From contig DASPTQ010000253.1 in the NCBI GenBank assembly GCA_035623335.1, positions 62,001-126,000 on the forward strand: 64,000 nucleotides of DNA. The letters are read 5' to 3'. The notes below the pieces were generated by a model, which saw only the letters and a program-made list of their open reading frames with translations, ran no database searches and was not told the origin of the DNA. Positions 1 through 7,804 of this stretch are shown in pieces. Each line of letters starts with the position of its first letter. The first letter of the stretch is position 1. The DNA comes from JAFAGX01 sp035623335 (GTDB taxonomy: Bacteria; Acidobacteriota; Terriglobia; Terriglobales; Acidobacteriaceae). Position numbers and translations under genes: made by a program.

Positions 1-1
1 C

Positions 2-733
2 AAATTCCTTGCTCCCCTGGACGTGCGGGATATACCGGGCATTGGCAAGGTCACCGAGCAGAACTTGCTGGCTCTCGGGATTCAGCGGGTCGGTGATCTG
101 GCAGGCCTGGAGGATCGCTTCCTCGAGGAGCACTTCGGAAAATGGGGCTTGGCGCTGGCCGGCAAGGCGCGCGGCGAGGATGCGGGGGGATGGTTTGACA
201 GCCCCGTCGGGCGAGACACCGAAGCCAAATCGATCAGCCACGAACACACATACAACGAAGACACCACCGACGTCGAGCGAATCGAGTCAACCCTGATGCG
301 GCTTTCTGAGATGGTGGGCCGCCGGTTGCGGGAAGGTGGCCTGCGCGCGCGCACCATTCAACTTAAGCTTCGCTACAAAGATTTCACCACCATCACTCGT
401 GCCCATACCCTGGCGGATGCGACCCAGCTTGACACCGAGATTTTTGCCCAAATCCGAACCTTGTTCCATCGCAACTGGTGCAAGGGAGCCGAGGTACGGC
501 TGCTCGGAGTGCAAGCCTCGCAATTCGATACCCCGAGCGGGCAGGGAGATCTGCTCGACGGGCAACGTCGGCAGCGCTGGGAGCAAGCCTTATCCGCCGC
601 GGATCGGCTGCGCGACAAGTTTGGCGAGTCCAGTGTCTTGCTCGCCACCGGCCTGAAGGGTGGCTTTCGCGAGCGCACCCACGAAAATCCGGCCTTCCTT
701 CCGGGAAAGCGCAAAGAGCCCGATCAGAAATAG
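2..733 (+). CDS. dinB: DNA polymerase IV (Y-family), C-terminal part
   Basis: The reading frame enters from outside the window and runs to a stop at 731-733, leaving 243 residues. They begin with the helix-hairpin-helix of the thumb (DIPGIGKVTEQNLLALGI), which contacts DNA, and continue into the little-finger domain (residues ~95-200, with KLRYKDFTTITRA), the usual C-terminal half of DinB. The catalytic palm lies upstream and is not visible. DinB carries out error-prone translesion synthesis. A tail rich in basic residues follows the little finger. It converges with egtD, 108 nt away. Family assignment is firm; whether the upstream half is intact cannot be judged. Confidence 0.93.
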   Translation, partial: KFLAPLDVRDIPGIGKVTEQNLLALGIQRVGDLAGLEDRFLEEHFGKWGLALAGKARGEDAGGWFDSPVGRDTEAKSISHEHTYNEDTTDVERIESTLMRLSEMVGRRLREGGLRARTIQLKLRYKDFTTITRAHTLADATQLDTEIFAQIRTLFHRNWCKGAEVRLLGVQASQFDTPSGQGDLLDGQRRQRWEQALSAADRLRDKFGESSVLLATGLKGGFRERTHENPAFLPGKRKEPDQK

Positions 734-841
734 GGTTCTAGGCACTGGCTGAAGGGAATCGCATTCCATCCCCGATTTACAGAGGCCTGCCTCGTGGCTG
801 AAGCATCGGATCGAGGTTTTTGGCTGACTTGCGGCCGACGT

Positions 842-1807
842 TTAGGCGCCGGGTTGCACGTTTGCGAGATGCAGCGCGAACCAGTTGCGCTGATCGAACC
901 AGGTATGGGTCAGGACATACCCGGAGCGCTCGAGCATGCACTTGGCACTTTGAACCGTATATTTGTAACTGTTCTCGGTGTGAATGCGCTCGCCCTTGGC
1001 GAAATGTACGCGCAGGGGTAGCAAGGGTAGGTCGACGGTTTGAGTCCGCAGGCTCTCGAGGTAGATTTCCATGCGCGACCTGCGCGGGTTCCAAATGGCA
1101 ACATGGCGGAAGGACGCCAGATCGAAGTCCGCGAACAACTCCCGATTGAGTCGGGCCAGAATATTCTTGTTGAACTGTTCGGTAACTCCCTCGGAGTCGT
1201 CATAGGCAGCCACCAACATCGATTTCGCTTTGAGCAGATCCGTGCCGAGCAGCAGCATATCCTGAGCTGTCAGTTGGCGGTTGATCTCGCCAAGCATGGC
1301 TACGGCCGCCGCGGGGTCGAAATTGCCAATGCTCGAGCCTAGGTAGGCGACCAACTTCTTGTCCGGGATGTTGCACAGAAATTCGAAGCCATCGCTGAAA
1401 TCGGCCACTACAGGCCGAACCGAGATCTGCCGGCCCAGGGATTCCACTCGTTCCTTGGCTTGGTGGAGTGCGTCTCGAGAGATGTCCACCGGAAAATATC
1501 GCACCCGAATCTGCCGCCTGGACAACGACTCGAGCAGAGTGCAGGTCTTCACCGCGGTACCCGCACCCAGTTCGACAACCGTAACATCGTTTCCCACGGT
1601 GCATGCCATTTCATCGGCCCGCTCCCGCAGGATCTCCAGTTCAGTGCGGGTCAGGTAATACTCGGGCAAACGAGTAATCTCTTCAAACAAAGCTGACCCA
1701 GTGGCGTCGTAGAACAGTTTGCAAGGAAGCGACTTAGGCCGGGTGGCTAGACCTTGGGCCACTACTTCCGCATAGGGGGGCAGGGTAACCAGTTCGCGAG
1801 CGATCAT
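842..1807 (-). CDS. egtD: L-histidine N-alpha-methyltransferase (ergothioneine synthesis)
   Basis: A 321-residue SAM-dependent methyltransferase that makes hercynine by trimethylating histidine. The N-terminal KSLPCKLFYDATGSALFEEI and LPEYYLTRTE stretches are typical of EgtD, followed by the SAM motif VVELGAGTAVKT and the YLGSSIGNF segment. The length equals that of mycobacterial EgtD. The frame is open further upstream, but the ATG at 1807 overlaps the egtB stop as ATGA and the sequence before it is not family-like, so this start is preferred. Translational coupling to egtB is likely. Known role from family; EgtA, EgtC and EgtE genes are not in the window. Confidence 0.95.
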   Translation of the reverse strand: MIARELVTLPPYAEVVAQGLATRPKSLPCKLFYDATGSALFEEITRLPEYYLTRTELEILRERADEMACTVGNDVTVVELGAGTAVKTCTLLESLSRRQIRVRYFPVDISRDALHQAKERVESLGRQISVRPVVADFSDGFEFLCNIPDKKLVAYLGSSIGNFDPAAAVAMLGEINRQLTAQDMLLLGTDLLKAKSMLVAAYDDSEGVTEQFNKNILARLNRELFADFDLASFRHVAIWNPRRSRMEIYLESLRTQTVDLPLLPLRVHFAKGERIHTENSYKYTVQSAKCMLERSGYVLTHTWFDQRNWFALHLANVQPGA

Positions 1808-3054
1808 CGGGCTAGCCTCAGTCCGCTGAATTGCCATCGGGCGTGGGCCGGGAAAAAGTTGCGGTAGGAGGCACGGATATGGCTGCGCGGGGTTGCACAA
1901 GAGCCGCCCCGCAAGACCCACTGATTGCACATGAACTTACCGTTGTATTCGCCTACCAATCCCGCAGCCGGCCGGAATCCCGGATACGCGATGTACGGAC
2001 TTGCAGTCCATTCCCAAACATCTCCAAACATCTGCTGATTGCCCTGTCCTTTGGCTGGCTGGGGATGAAAAATGCAATCCTCGAGAAAAGTACCGCTCGA
2101 TGGCATGCGGACCGCCGCGATCTCCCATTCCTGTTCGCTCGGAAGCCTCGCACGCCTCCATCGGGCATAAGCATCGGCCTCGTAGTAGCTGATATGACAA
2201 ACGGGTTCGGCCGGATTGACTCTCTTCATATCCCGGTGCACGAATTGCCACCACTCGCCATCACGGTGCTCCCAGTAGAGAGGGGCGTTCCAACCCTGAG
2301 CATTGACCGTGTCCCAGCCCTCGGAGAGCCACAGCTCGGGACGGCGATAGCCACCATCCTCGATGAACTCAAGGTATTCGGCATTGGTCACAACGCGGGA
2401 CGCGATCTGAAACGGCTGCAGCAAGACTTCGTGCTGCGGGCACTCATTGTCGAAGGCAAACCCGCCGCCTCGATGGCCGATCAAGTGAATGCCACCCTCA
2501 ACTTCCGTCCAGGTCACGGCCGGCGGGGTGGGATGCTCAGCCATTTCTGCGGATAGCTCCGGACGGAGCGGGCTCGACCACAACGCATGTTTAATATCCG
2601 TCAGCAGCAGCTCTTGATGCTGCTGCTCGTGATGGAGCCCCAGTTCGATCAGCTCGAGAGCCTCGGCGTCGGCATGCTGAAGATAGGCCAGCAGGGCATC
2701 GTCCACATGCGCCCGATAGGCGTGCACCTGGGACAACGTAGGGCGCGACATCAGGCCACGAGTGCCGCGAATGGGATGTGCACCGAGCTGTTTATAGTAG
2801 GAGTTGAAGAGCATCCGAAATCGCGGGTCAAAAGGCTTGTAGCCGTGCGGCCCAAGGATAAAAGTCTCAAAGAACCACGTGGTGTGGGCGAGATGCCATT
2901 TGCTGGGGCTGGCATCCGGCATGGATTGAAGCATTTGGTCCTCAGCCGAGAGCCCCTCCGTGATCCGTATACTGGTATTGCGGATCTCTGTAAACCGTTG
3001 GGCGAGCGAGAGGTTCTCGGTGCTGGTTGGCTGATGCGCTAGGGCTGCGGTCAT
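1804..3054 (-). CDS. egtB: Ergothioneine biosynthesis sulfoxide synthase EgtB
   Basis: A 416-residue protein with an N-terminal DinB-like helical bundle (to ~160) and a C-terminal formylglycine-generating-enzyme-like fold. The presumed three-His iron site is visible: His57 in HLAHTTWFFE, and His142 and His146 in HHEQQHQE. The C-terminal fold contains GGGFAFDNE, GDVWEWTASPY and WVLRGGSCATP, then the RNFFPAHARWQFSGLRLAR end typical of EgtB. The enzyme joins hercynine to a thiol (gamma-glutamylcysteine or cysteine) with O2. AGAGGAAG lies about 8 nt before the ATG. First gene of a two-gene unit with egtD (4-nt overlap). Confidence 0.96.
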   Translation of the reverse strand: MTAALAHQPTSTENLSLAQRFTEIRNTSIRITEGLSAEDQMLQSMPDASPSKWHLAHTTWFFETFILGPHGYKPFDPRFRMLFNSYYKQLGAHPIRGTRGLMSRPTLSQVHAYRAHVDDALLAYLQHADAEALELIELGLHHEQQHQELLLTDIKHALWSSPLRPELSAEMAEHPTPPAVTWTEVEGGIHLIGHRGGGFAFDNECPQHEVLLQPFQIASRVVTNAEYLEFIEDGGYRRPELWLSEGWDTVNAQGWNAPLYWEHRDGEWWQFVHRDMKRVNPAEPVCHISYYEADAYARWRRARLPSEQEWEIAAVRMPSSGTFLEDCIFHPQPAKGQGNQQMFGDVWEWTASPYIAYPGFRPAAGLVGEYNGKFMCNQWVLRGGSCATPRSHIRASYRNFFPAHARWQFSGLRLAR

Positions 3055-3320
3055 GGAATGCTTCCTCTTCGGACGCTATCGCGACATCTTACATCCGATG
3101 CACTTCGGTACCTGCCCGTTGTGGAAAATTTAAGGGATTCGGGTAGAGACTTTCTTCTGTCCGTCGGCATCCCATTTTGGTAAGGCTAAGTCTACGGTCA
3201 ACCGAACTTAAGTTGATTGCCTAGATTAGGTTGAATCAACGACCGACCAGGCAGATGCGAGTCTCCTGGGCAATAGGAGGACTGATCGATGCGACTTCGA
3301 AGCTTAGAAAACTTAGGGGG

Positions 3321-4193
3321 ATGTCGCGATTGTTAAGCCGACGTAAATTTCTGCTTACGGCGGCCGGCGTTGTCGCCGCCAGCACACTAGGGTTTGGGGA
3401 AGAAGGACTTGTTGGGGAGTCGAGCCACGCCGCGCTGGTGCGTGTCGAGATGGTGTTAGAACGACTGCCCACGGCTTTCGACGGTTTCACCATCGCGCAT
3501 TTGAGCGATTTCCACTACGACGAGGTGTTCTCGATCACGCCGATTCGCAAGGCAATTGGCATTGTGAACGGGCTCAATCCGGATCTGGCGGTGCTGACGG
3601 GCGACTTTGTTACCACTGCTTTCCCTAGCCTTCACAAGGATCCAAAGGCTGCACGGTCTGCCGAGCCTTGTGCCAAGCTGCTGCGCCAATTGCGCTCCCG
3701 GCTGGGATCCCTGGCGGTGCTGGGAAATCACGATGTCGAAGCCGATGCAGGCGTTATCACCGAGGCTCTCGAGGCGCAGGGCATTTCGGTTCTGCGCAAC
3801 CGATCGCATGCTGTCGAACGGGAACAGAGCCGGTTGTGGTTTTGCGGTTTAGATTCTCTCGCCAGCCACCCCCACCTAGATCTGGCTCTGCGAGCCGTGC
3901 CCGGCAATGAGCTAGCGGTCTTATGCGTGCATGAGCCGGACTTTGCCGATGTAGCATCACGCCATCCGATCGATTTGCAGCTCTCAGGTCACTCCCACGG
4001 CGGGCAGGTATGGATTCCTGGCATCGGGGCGCCGTGGCTGCCTCGCTTTGCCCGAAAATACCCGCGCGGCCGATATCAAGTGGGAGCGATGTCCCTTTAC
4101 ACGAACATCGGTTTGGGCACAATCCGCCTGCCGGTACGCCTGAATTGCGTTCCCGAGGTTACTCTGATTACCTTGCGCTCCCCGAACGCCTAA
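3321..4193 (+). CDS. Tat-exported calcineurin-like metallophosphoesterase (YaeI/LpxG type)
   Basis: A 290-residue protein starting at ATG 3321, just after an AGGGGG ribosome-binding site; the longer upstream frame lacks family-like residues. The N terminus has a twin-arginine signal (LSRRKFLLTAAG). All five metallophosphoesterase motifs are present: HLSDFHYD, LTGDFV, VLGNHDV, CVHEPDFAD and SGHSHGGQV, so a dinuclear metal site should be intact. The C terminus (LYTNIGLGTIRLPVRL) matches the YkoQ/YaeI/LpxG group, some of which hydrolyse UDP-2,3-diacylglucosamine. The LpxG-like role is inference; phosphodiesterase activity outside the cytoplasm is the safer statement. Divergent from egtB. Confidence 0.88.
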   Translation: MSRLLSRRKFLLTAAGVVAASTLGFGEEGLVGESSHAALVRVEMVLERLPTAFDGFTIAHLSDFHYDEVFSITPIRKAIGIVNGLNPDLAVLTGDFVTTAFPSLHKDPKAARSAEPCAKLLRQLRSRLGSLAVLGNHDVEADAGVITEALEAQGISVLRNRSHAVEREQSRLWFCGLDSLASHPHLDLALRAVPGNELAVLCVHEPDFADVASRHPIDLQLSGHSHGGQVWIPGIGAPWLPRFARKYPRGRYQVGAMSLYTNIGLGTIRLPVRLNCVPEVTLITLRSPNA

Positions 4194-4249
4194 GCCACAA
4201 GCCTAGAAGACTCCGAGAAGAAGAACGAGCCGCGTCCAAGCCGACGGAA

Positions 4250-4275
4250 GGCACTAGGCCATAGTGCTCGGTTTT
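4250..4275 (+). terminator. Possible intrinsic terminator after the metallophosphoesterase
   Basis: GCACTA (4251-4256) and TAGTGC (4262-4267) form a 6-bp stem with a GGCCA loop, extendable by a G-T pair, followed by TCGGTTTTGT. It lies 57 nt after the phosphoesterase stop. The stem is short, so this is tentative. Confidence 0.4.
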
Positions 4276-4367
4276 GTACGCAACACCTTTGTGCGCAATA
4301 CCATGGTTGAAACCAGCGAAGGCGTTTTCGGCTAGAATAAAACCAAATTTAACGCTGGGAGTCATCT

Positions 4368-5318
4368 GTGGATCAAGGAAAGCCACCCGCTCCGCCCGAC
4401 AAACCGGCTACAGAGCAGAAACTCCCGGAGGAAACCAGTTCCGGCCTGGAGGATATGCTTCGCCAGCTAAGTGCAGAAATGAGCCGCTCCAAGCCCACGG
4501 ACGAGAAGGTTCTCACGGCTATCGAAGCGGCGCACCGGGTTGCGTTTCAGATGGACGCTGCCAGATCGGTTGGGCCAGTCGCCGAGGCTCAGGAAGGGCG
4601 TAGGTGTCCTAGTTGTGGCAGCCAAAATCCGCGGAGGAACCGCTTTTGCGCCCGATGCGGAGTTCCGCTGCAAGCCGCGCCGGAGGAGCTTTCTGGCGAA
4701 GGAAAGATGGCCAATCCGGCTACAACGGTTGCCGGAGAGCACCATTACCATCATCACTATCACCATCACTATTTCTCCTCCTCCGAAGAGACTGCCTCCG
4801 AAGGACTCTCCGATCAGCGTGGCCCGAGCGCGCCGCCCTCGCGGGACATTTCCAAGACACACTCCCCCGCCCGCTTCAGTCGGACGGAGACGGCGCTTCG
4901 GCAGCTGGCACAGGATTGGGCCACGGCGTGCAATATGAAGCGCTTGGACGAACTCGTGGGCTTGTATGCCTCCGATGCCATGGTGGTACGCCCCAATGTC
5001 CCTCCGGTGCGGAGCGCGGGGGCGATTCGTGAGCTGTTCTTTTCTCAGCTCGAAGCCGGCTTGGGCGAAGTTCAAATGGAACCCTTGCGGGTGGAAATCT
5101 TCGGGGAGATCGCTTACGAAGTAGGCCGCTGTACGATGCTCATGCCGACCGCGACCGGGAAGCGCCGGGAAGAGCGCGGGAAATACGTGATGGTGATTGG
5201 ACGTCAGGCGGGAGAGTGGAAGATTCTGGTCGATTCCTGGTCCACCGACTTAAGCCTAGAGGTGGCAGGCGATGCTAGGTCTAAGAGTGTGACGACTGCC
5301 GCACCTAAGGGCACGTAG
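4368..5318 (+). CDS. Zinc-ribbon, His-rich linker and SnoaL/NTF2-like domain protein
   Basis: Begins at GTG 4368 with GGGAG about 7 nt upstream; 316 residues. In order: a charged, Pro-rich N terminus with a predicted helix (25-65); a four-Cys zinc ribbon (Cys80, Cys83, Cys94, Cys97; CPSCG...CARCG); a run of His/Tyr (125-135, HHYHHHYHHHY); a Ser/Pro-rich linker; and an NTF2/SnoaL (DUF4440-like) fold at ~172-305, with LAQDWATACNMKRLDELVGLY and a closing GEWKILVDSWSTD strand. No signal peptide or membrane segment. Such C-terminal folds are found both in enzymes and in binding proteins, so no reaction is assigned. A stand-alone gene between a possible terminator and mobA. Confidence 0.85.
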   Translation: MDQGKPPAPPDKPATEQKLPEETSSGLEDMLRQLSAEMSRSKPTDEKVLTAIEAAHRVAFQMDAARSVGPVAEAQEGRRCPSCGSQNPRRNRFCARCGVPLQAAPEELSGEGKMANPATTVAGEHHYHHHYHHHYFSSSEETASEGLSDQRGPSAPPSRDISKTHSPARFSRTETALRQLAQDWATACNMKRLDELVGLYASDAMVVRPNVPPVRSAGAIRELFFSQLEAGLGEVQMEPLRVEIFGEIAYEVGRCTMLMPTATGKRREERGKYVMVIGRQAGEWKILVDSWSTDLSLEVAGDARSKSVTTAAPKGT

Positions 5319-5541
5319 CGCTCTTTGCACATGAACATAGGTCGTTGATTCCGTTTAGCCCCTGCTGGGCCAGAATCTGAATTTCCACACTCCAGGCGCA
5401 GCCCCTTCAAATTCTGTCGGCCTCACCAATTTCCGCGCTCGAAGTCTGGAAAGTAGCAGCACCGTCGTTGACCACGTTGCCTGAGATCCTGGGACCTTAC
5501 CGGCGGCGATTGGGATTTTCGAGTTTTTCTGTCGTTGGGCT

Positions 5542-6153
5542 ATGATCGCGGTCGTGAACGACGTAACTGCCTTCGTGCTGGCCGGCGGCAAGAGCACGCG
5601 TATGGGAACCGACAAAGCCTTCCTCCGCTGGCAAAAGGGAACCTTACTGGATCATGTTCTGGACGTGGTGCATCAACTGACGCCCCATGTGTGCATCGTT
5701 GCCGATCGCAGAAGATTTGCCGGTTATGATGCGGTCGTGATCGAGGATATCTATCCCGGTCGTGGCCCACTGGGTGGAATTCACGCCGCCCTGTCAGCGA
5801 CGGCTACCGAGTGGAATGTCATGCTCGCCGTCGATCTGCCTCTCGTGAGTCATCCGCTTCTTTCCTATCTGGTTGGCCGCGCTCGCGAATCCGACGCCAC
5901 GGTTACCGTGCCGAGCGCCGGAGGCCGTCTGCAACCACTCTGTGCCGTTTATCGGCGGGAATTTGCCGAGGTTGCCAGGCGCTCTCTTGAGGCCGGGGAA
6001 AACAAGATTGATCGCCTATTCGCCAGAGTAAGAACCCAGACCATCGAGGAAGAGAATTTGTTGCGCGCGGGCTTCTCTCGAGAGGCATTTCGAAATGTGA
6101 ATACCCCGGAGGACTTCGAAGACGTGAGACGCCACCCTGCTGCTGACACTTAA
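5542..6153 (+). CDS. mobA: Molybdenum cofactor guanylyltransferase
   Basis: About 200 residues of nucleotidyltransferase fold. The signature VLAGGKSTRMGTDKAFL binds GTP; VIEDIYPGRGPLGGIHAAL and AVDLPLVSHPLL contain the metal-binding Asp, and the C terminus ends with a FRNVNTPEDFED segment typical of MobA. The enzyme attaches GMP to molybdopterin to form the MGD cofactor. Start is uncertain: ATG 5542 lies inside a TATGAT hexamer (5540-5545), and GTG 5554 (N terminus MNDVTAFVLAGG) is an equally good fit to family length. No other Mo-cofactor gene is in the window. Confidence 0.9.
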   Translation: MIAVVNDVTAFVLAGGKSTRMGTDKAFLRWQKGTLLDHVLDVVHQLTPHVCIVADRRRFAGYDAVVIEDIYPGRGPLGGIHAALSATATEWNVMLAVDLPLVSHPLLSYLVGRARESDATVTVPSAGGRLQPLCAVYRREFAEVARRSLEAGENKIDRLFARVRTQTIEEENLLRAGFSREAFRNVNTPEDFEDVRRHPAADT

Positions 6154-6245
6154 GCGGCCATTGCCTCCTTCTCGACAATGCCGCTACCGTCACTCGATCG
6201 TTTATCATCACCCGTGAAGAGGCTGAGAAGAGCGAGACCCCAGGC

Positions 6246-7031
6246 ATGGGCAACAACGAACAGGTGGCGCCCTATATCGAGTTTAAAGAAGTCTCCAAGT
6301 CCTTCGACAGCAATCTGGTCCTCGATCGCGTCAGCTTTGAGGTGATGCCCGCTGAAACCGTTTGCATACTGGGGCGCAGCGGCGTCGGAAAATCAGTCAG
6401 CCTTCAGACCATCATGGGTTTCCTGAAACCGGATTCCGGAAGAGTGGTGGTCGCCCACGAGGACATCACCGATTACAACGAAGAACAACTGGAAGCCATC
6501 CGTAAGAAGGTGACCATGGTGTTTCAAAATGGAGCCCTTTTCGACTCCCTCACCGTAGGCGAGAACGTAGCTTTCCCTTTGCGTGAGCACAAGGACTTGA
6601 ACGAAGACCAGATCATCGAGGTCACCGACGGGCTGCTTGAAATGGTGGGCGTGAAGCACATGCGCGACTTAATGCCATCGGACCTGTCCACCGGCATGAA
6701 GCGCTCGGTAGCCATTGCACGGGCCCTGGCGGCGCGGCCGGAGTGTGTTCTCTACGACGAGCCGACCACCATGGTCGATCCCCTGATGGCGCAGTTGCTG
6801 GGAGACTTGATTAAGAGACTGAAGGTTCAATTACAACTGACCAGCGTGGTGGTAACGCACGATATGCGGCTGGCTAAGAAGCTAGCGGATCGCGTGGTCT
6901 TTTTGTACGAGGCCAAGGTTCTGTTTTTTGGCACTTACCCGGACATGGAAAAGTGCGACGAACCGATCGTACAGGAGTTCTTGCAGTTGGATGAGTTGGA
7001 TTTGGCTGAGTATGGTAGAAGCTTGGCGTAG
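6246..7031 (+). CDS. ABC transporter ATP-binding protein, MlaF/Ttg2A-like, with altered signature motif
   Basis: A 261-residue soluble ATPase. Walker A is GRSGVGKS, the Q-loop lies in VTMVFQNGALFDSLTV, Walker B is CVLYDEP and the switch His is in VVVTHDM. The FQNGALFDSLTVGENVAFPL stretch is diagnostic of the Mla/Mce lipid-transport ATPase group. Two positions are unusual: the C-loop reads LSTGMKR rather than LSGGM, and the D-loop region reads TTMVDP rather than TTGLDP. MlaE (permease) and MlaD (substrate-binding) genes are normally adjacent but are absent here. Role in phospholipid trafficking is inferred from family. Confidence 0.88.
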   Translation: MGNNEQVAPYIEFKEVSKSFDSNLVLDRVSFEVMPAETVCILGRSGVGKSVSLQTIMGFLKPDSGRVVVAHEDITDYNEEQLEAIRKKVTMVFQNGALFDSLTVGENVAFPLREHKDLNEDQIIEVTDGLLEMVGVKHMRDLMPSDLSTGMKRSVAIARALAARPECVLYDEPTTMVDPLMAQLLGDLIKRLKVQLQLTSVVVTHDMRLAKKLADRVVFLYEAKVLFFGTYPDMEKCDEPIVQEFLQLDELDLAEYGRSLA

Positions 7032-7154
7032 GCCTCAGCGGAGTGCTTCCTCCCGTCCAATTCGGCAGCGGGCCAATGACCTCGAGCGGCGCAGGTTCAT
7101 TTCCCCGGCGGGTCCTGAAAAGGAATAAGAGCCGGCAGGTGCAGATCTCAGGTG

Positions 7155-7799
7155 TCAGAACCCCTGTTCGAGGAGCGTCTCTAAGGTGATCGAATCACTC
7201 TTCGACTCGCCCTTGACCATTTTCTCTACATACTTTGCGATCATGTCGACCTCGAGGTTGACGGGATCACCGGCGCGCAGCGATTTCAGATTGGTCATGC
7301 GAACCGTGTGCGGGATGATGGCGACTGTCACCTCGGTGCCTCGAATCTCGGCCACGGTCAGGCTGATTCCTTCTATCGAAAGCGATCCCTTGTGAATCAC
7401 GTAGCGCCCGAGCTCGGGAGGAATCTCGATCCTTAGCCAGTAATTATCGGTATCCGGGATGAGTTCGAGGGCAAGAAACTTGCCCGTCCCGTCCACATGG
7501 CCTTGTACGATGTGGCCGCCGAACCGTCCATCGGCGCGCATGGGAAGCTCGAGGTTCACCTGAGCTCCCTGCTTGATGCGGGAGAACGAAGTTCGGTTCC
7601 AGGTCTCCTCAGCCAGATCGAAGCGGACCGAACGGGCGGCGATCTGGACGGCGGTCAGGCAGACCCCGCTGACCGCCATACTATCGCCTTTCTTGAGCTC
7701 CTTGGCCAAGCGCGGGGCGGCCACCGTGAGCCGGCGGTTCCCGCCGGCATGGCGGATCTCAGTAACACGTCCAACTTCTTCGATGATGCCTGTGAACAT
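7155..7799 (-). CDS. ribE: Riboflavin synthase, alpha chain
   Basis: A 214-residue protein with the two internally repeated lumazine-binding domains. The N terminus is MFTGIIEEVG, with the first repeat holding VSGVCLTA and the second SIEGISLTVAEI; GHIVQGHVDGTG is the highly conserved loop. It dismutates two molecules of 6,7-dimethyl-8-ribityllumazine into riboflavin and the pyrimidinedione precursor. It starts 5 nt after the ribD stop and is almost certainly cotranscribed with it. ribA/ribB and ribH lie elsewhere. No FMN riboswitch is visible in the short spacers of this unit. Confidence 0.96.
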   Translation of the reverse strand: MFTGIIEEVGRVTEIRHAGGNRRLTVAAPRLAKELKKGDSMAVSGVCLTAVQIAARSVRFDLAEETWNRTSFSRIKQGAQVNLELPMRADGRFGGHIVQGHVDGTGKFLALELIPDTDNYWLRIEIPPELGRYVIHKGSLSIEGISLTVAEIRGTEVTVAIIPHTVRMTNLKSLRAGDPVNLEVDMIAKYVEKMVKGESKSDSITLETLLEQGF

Positions 7800-7804
7800 G
7801 AGTC

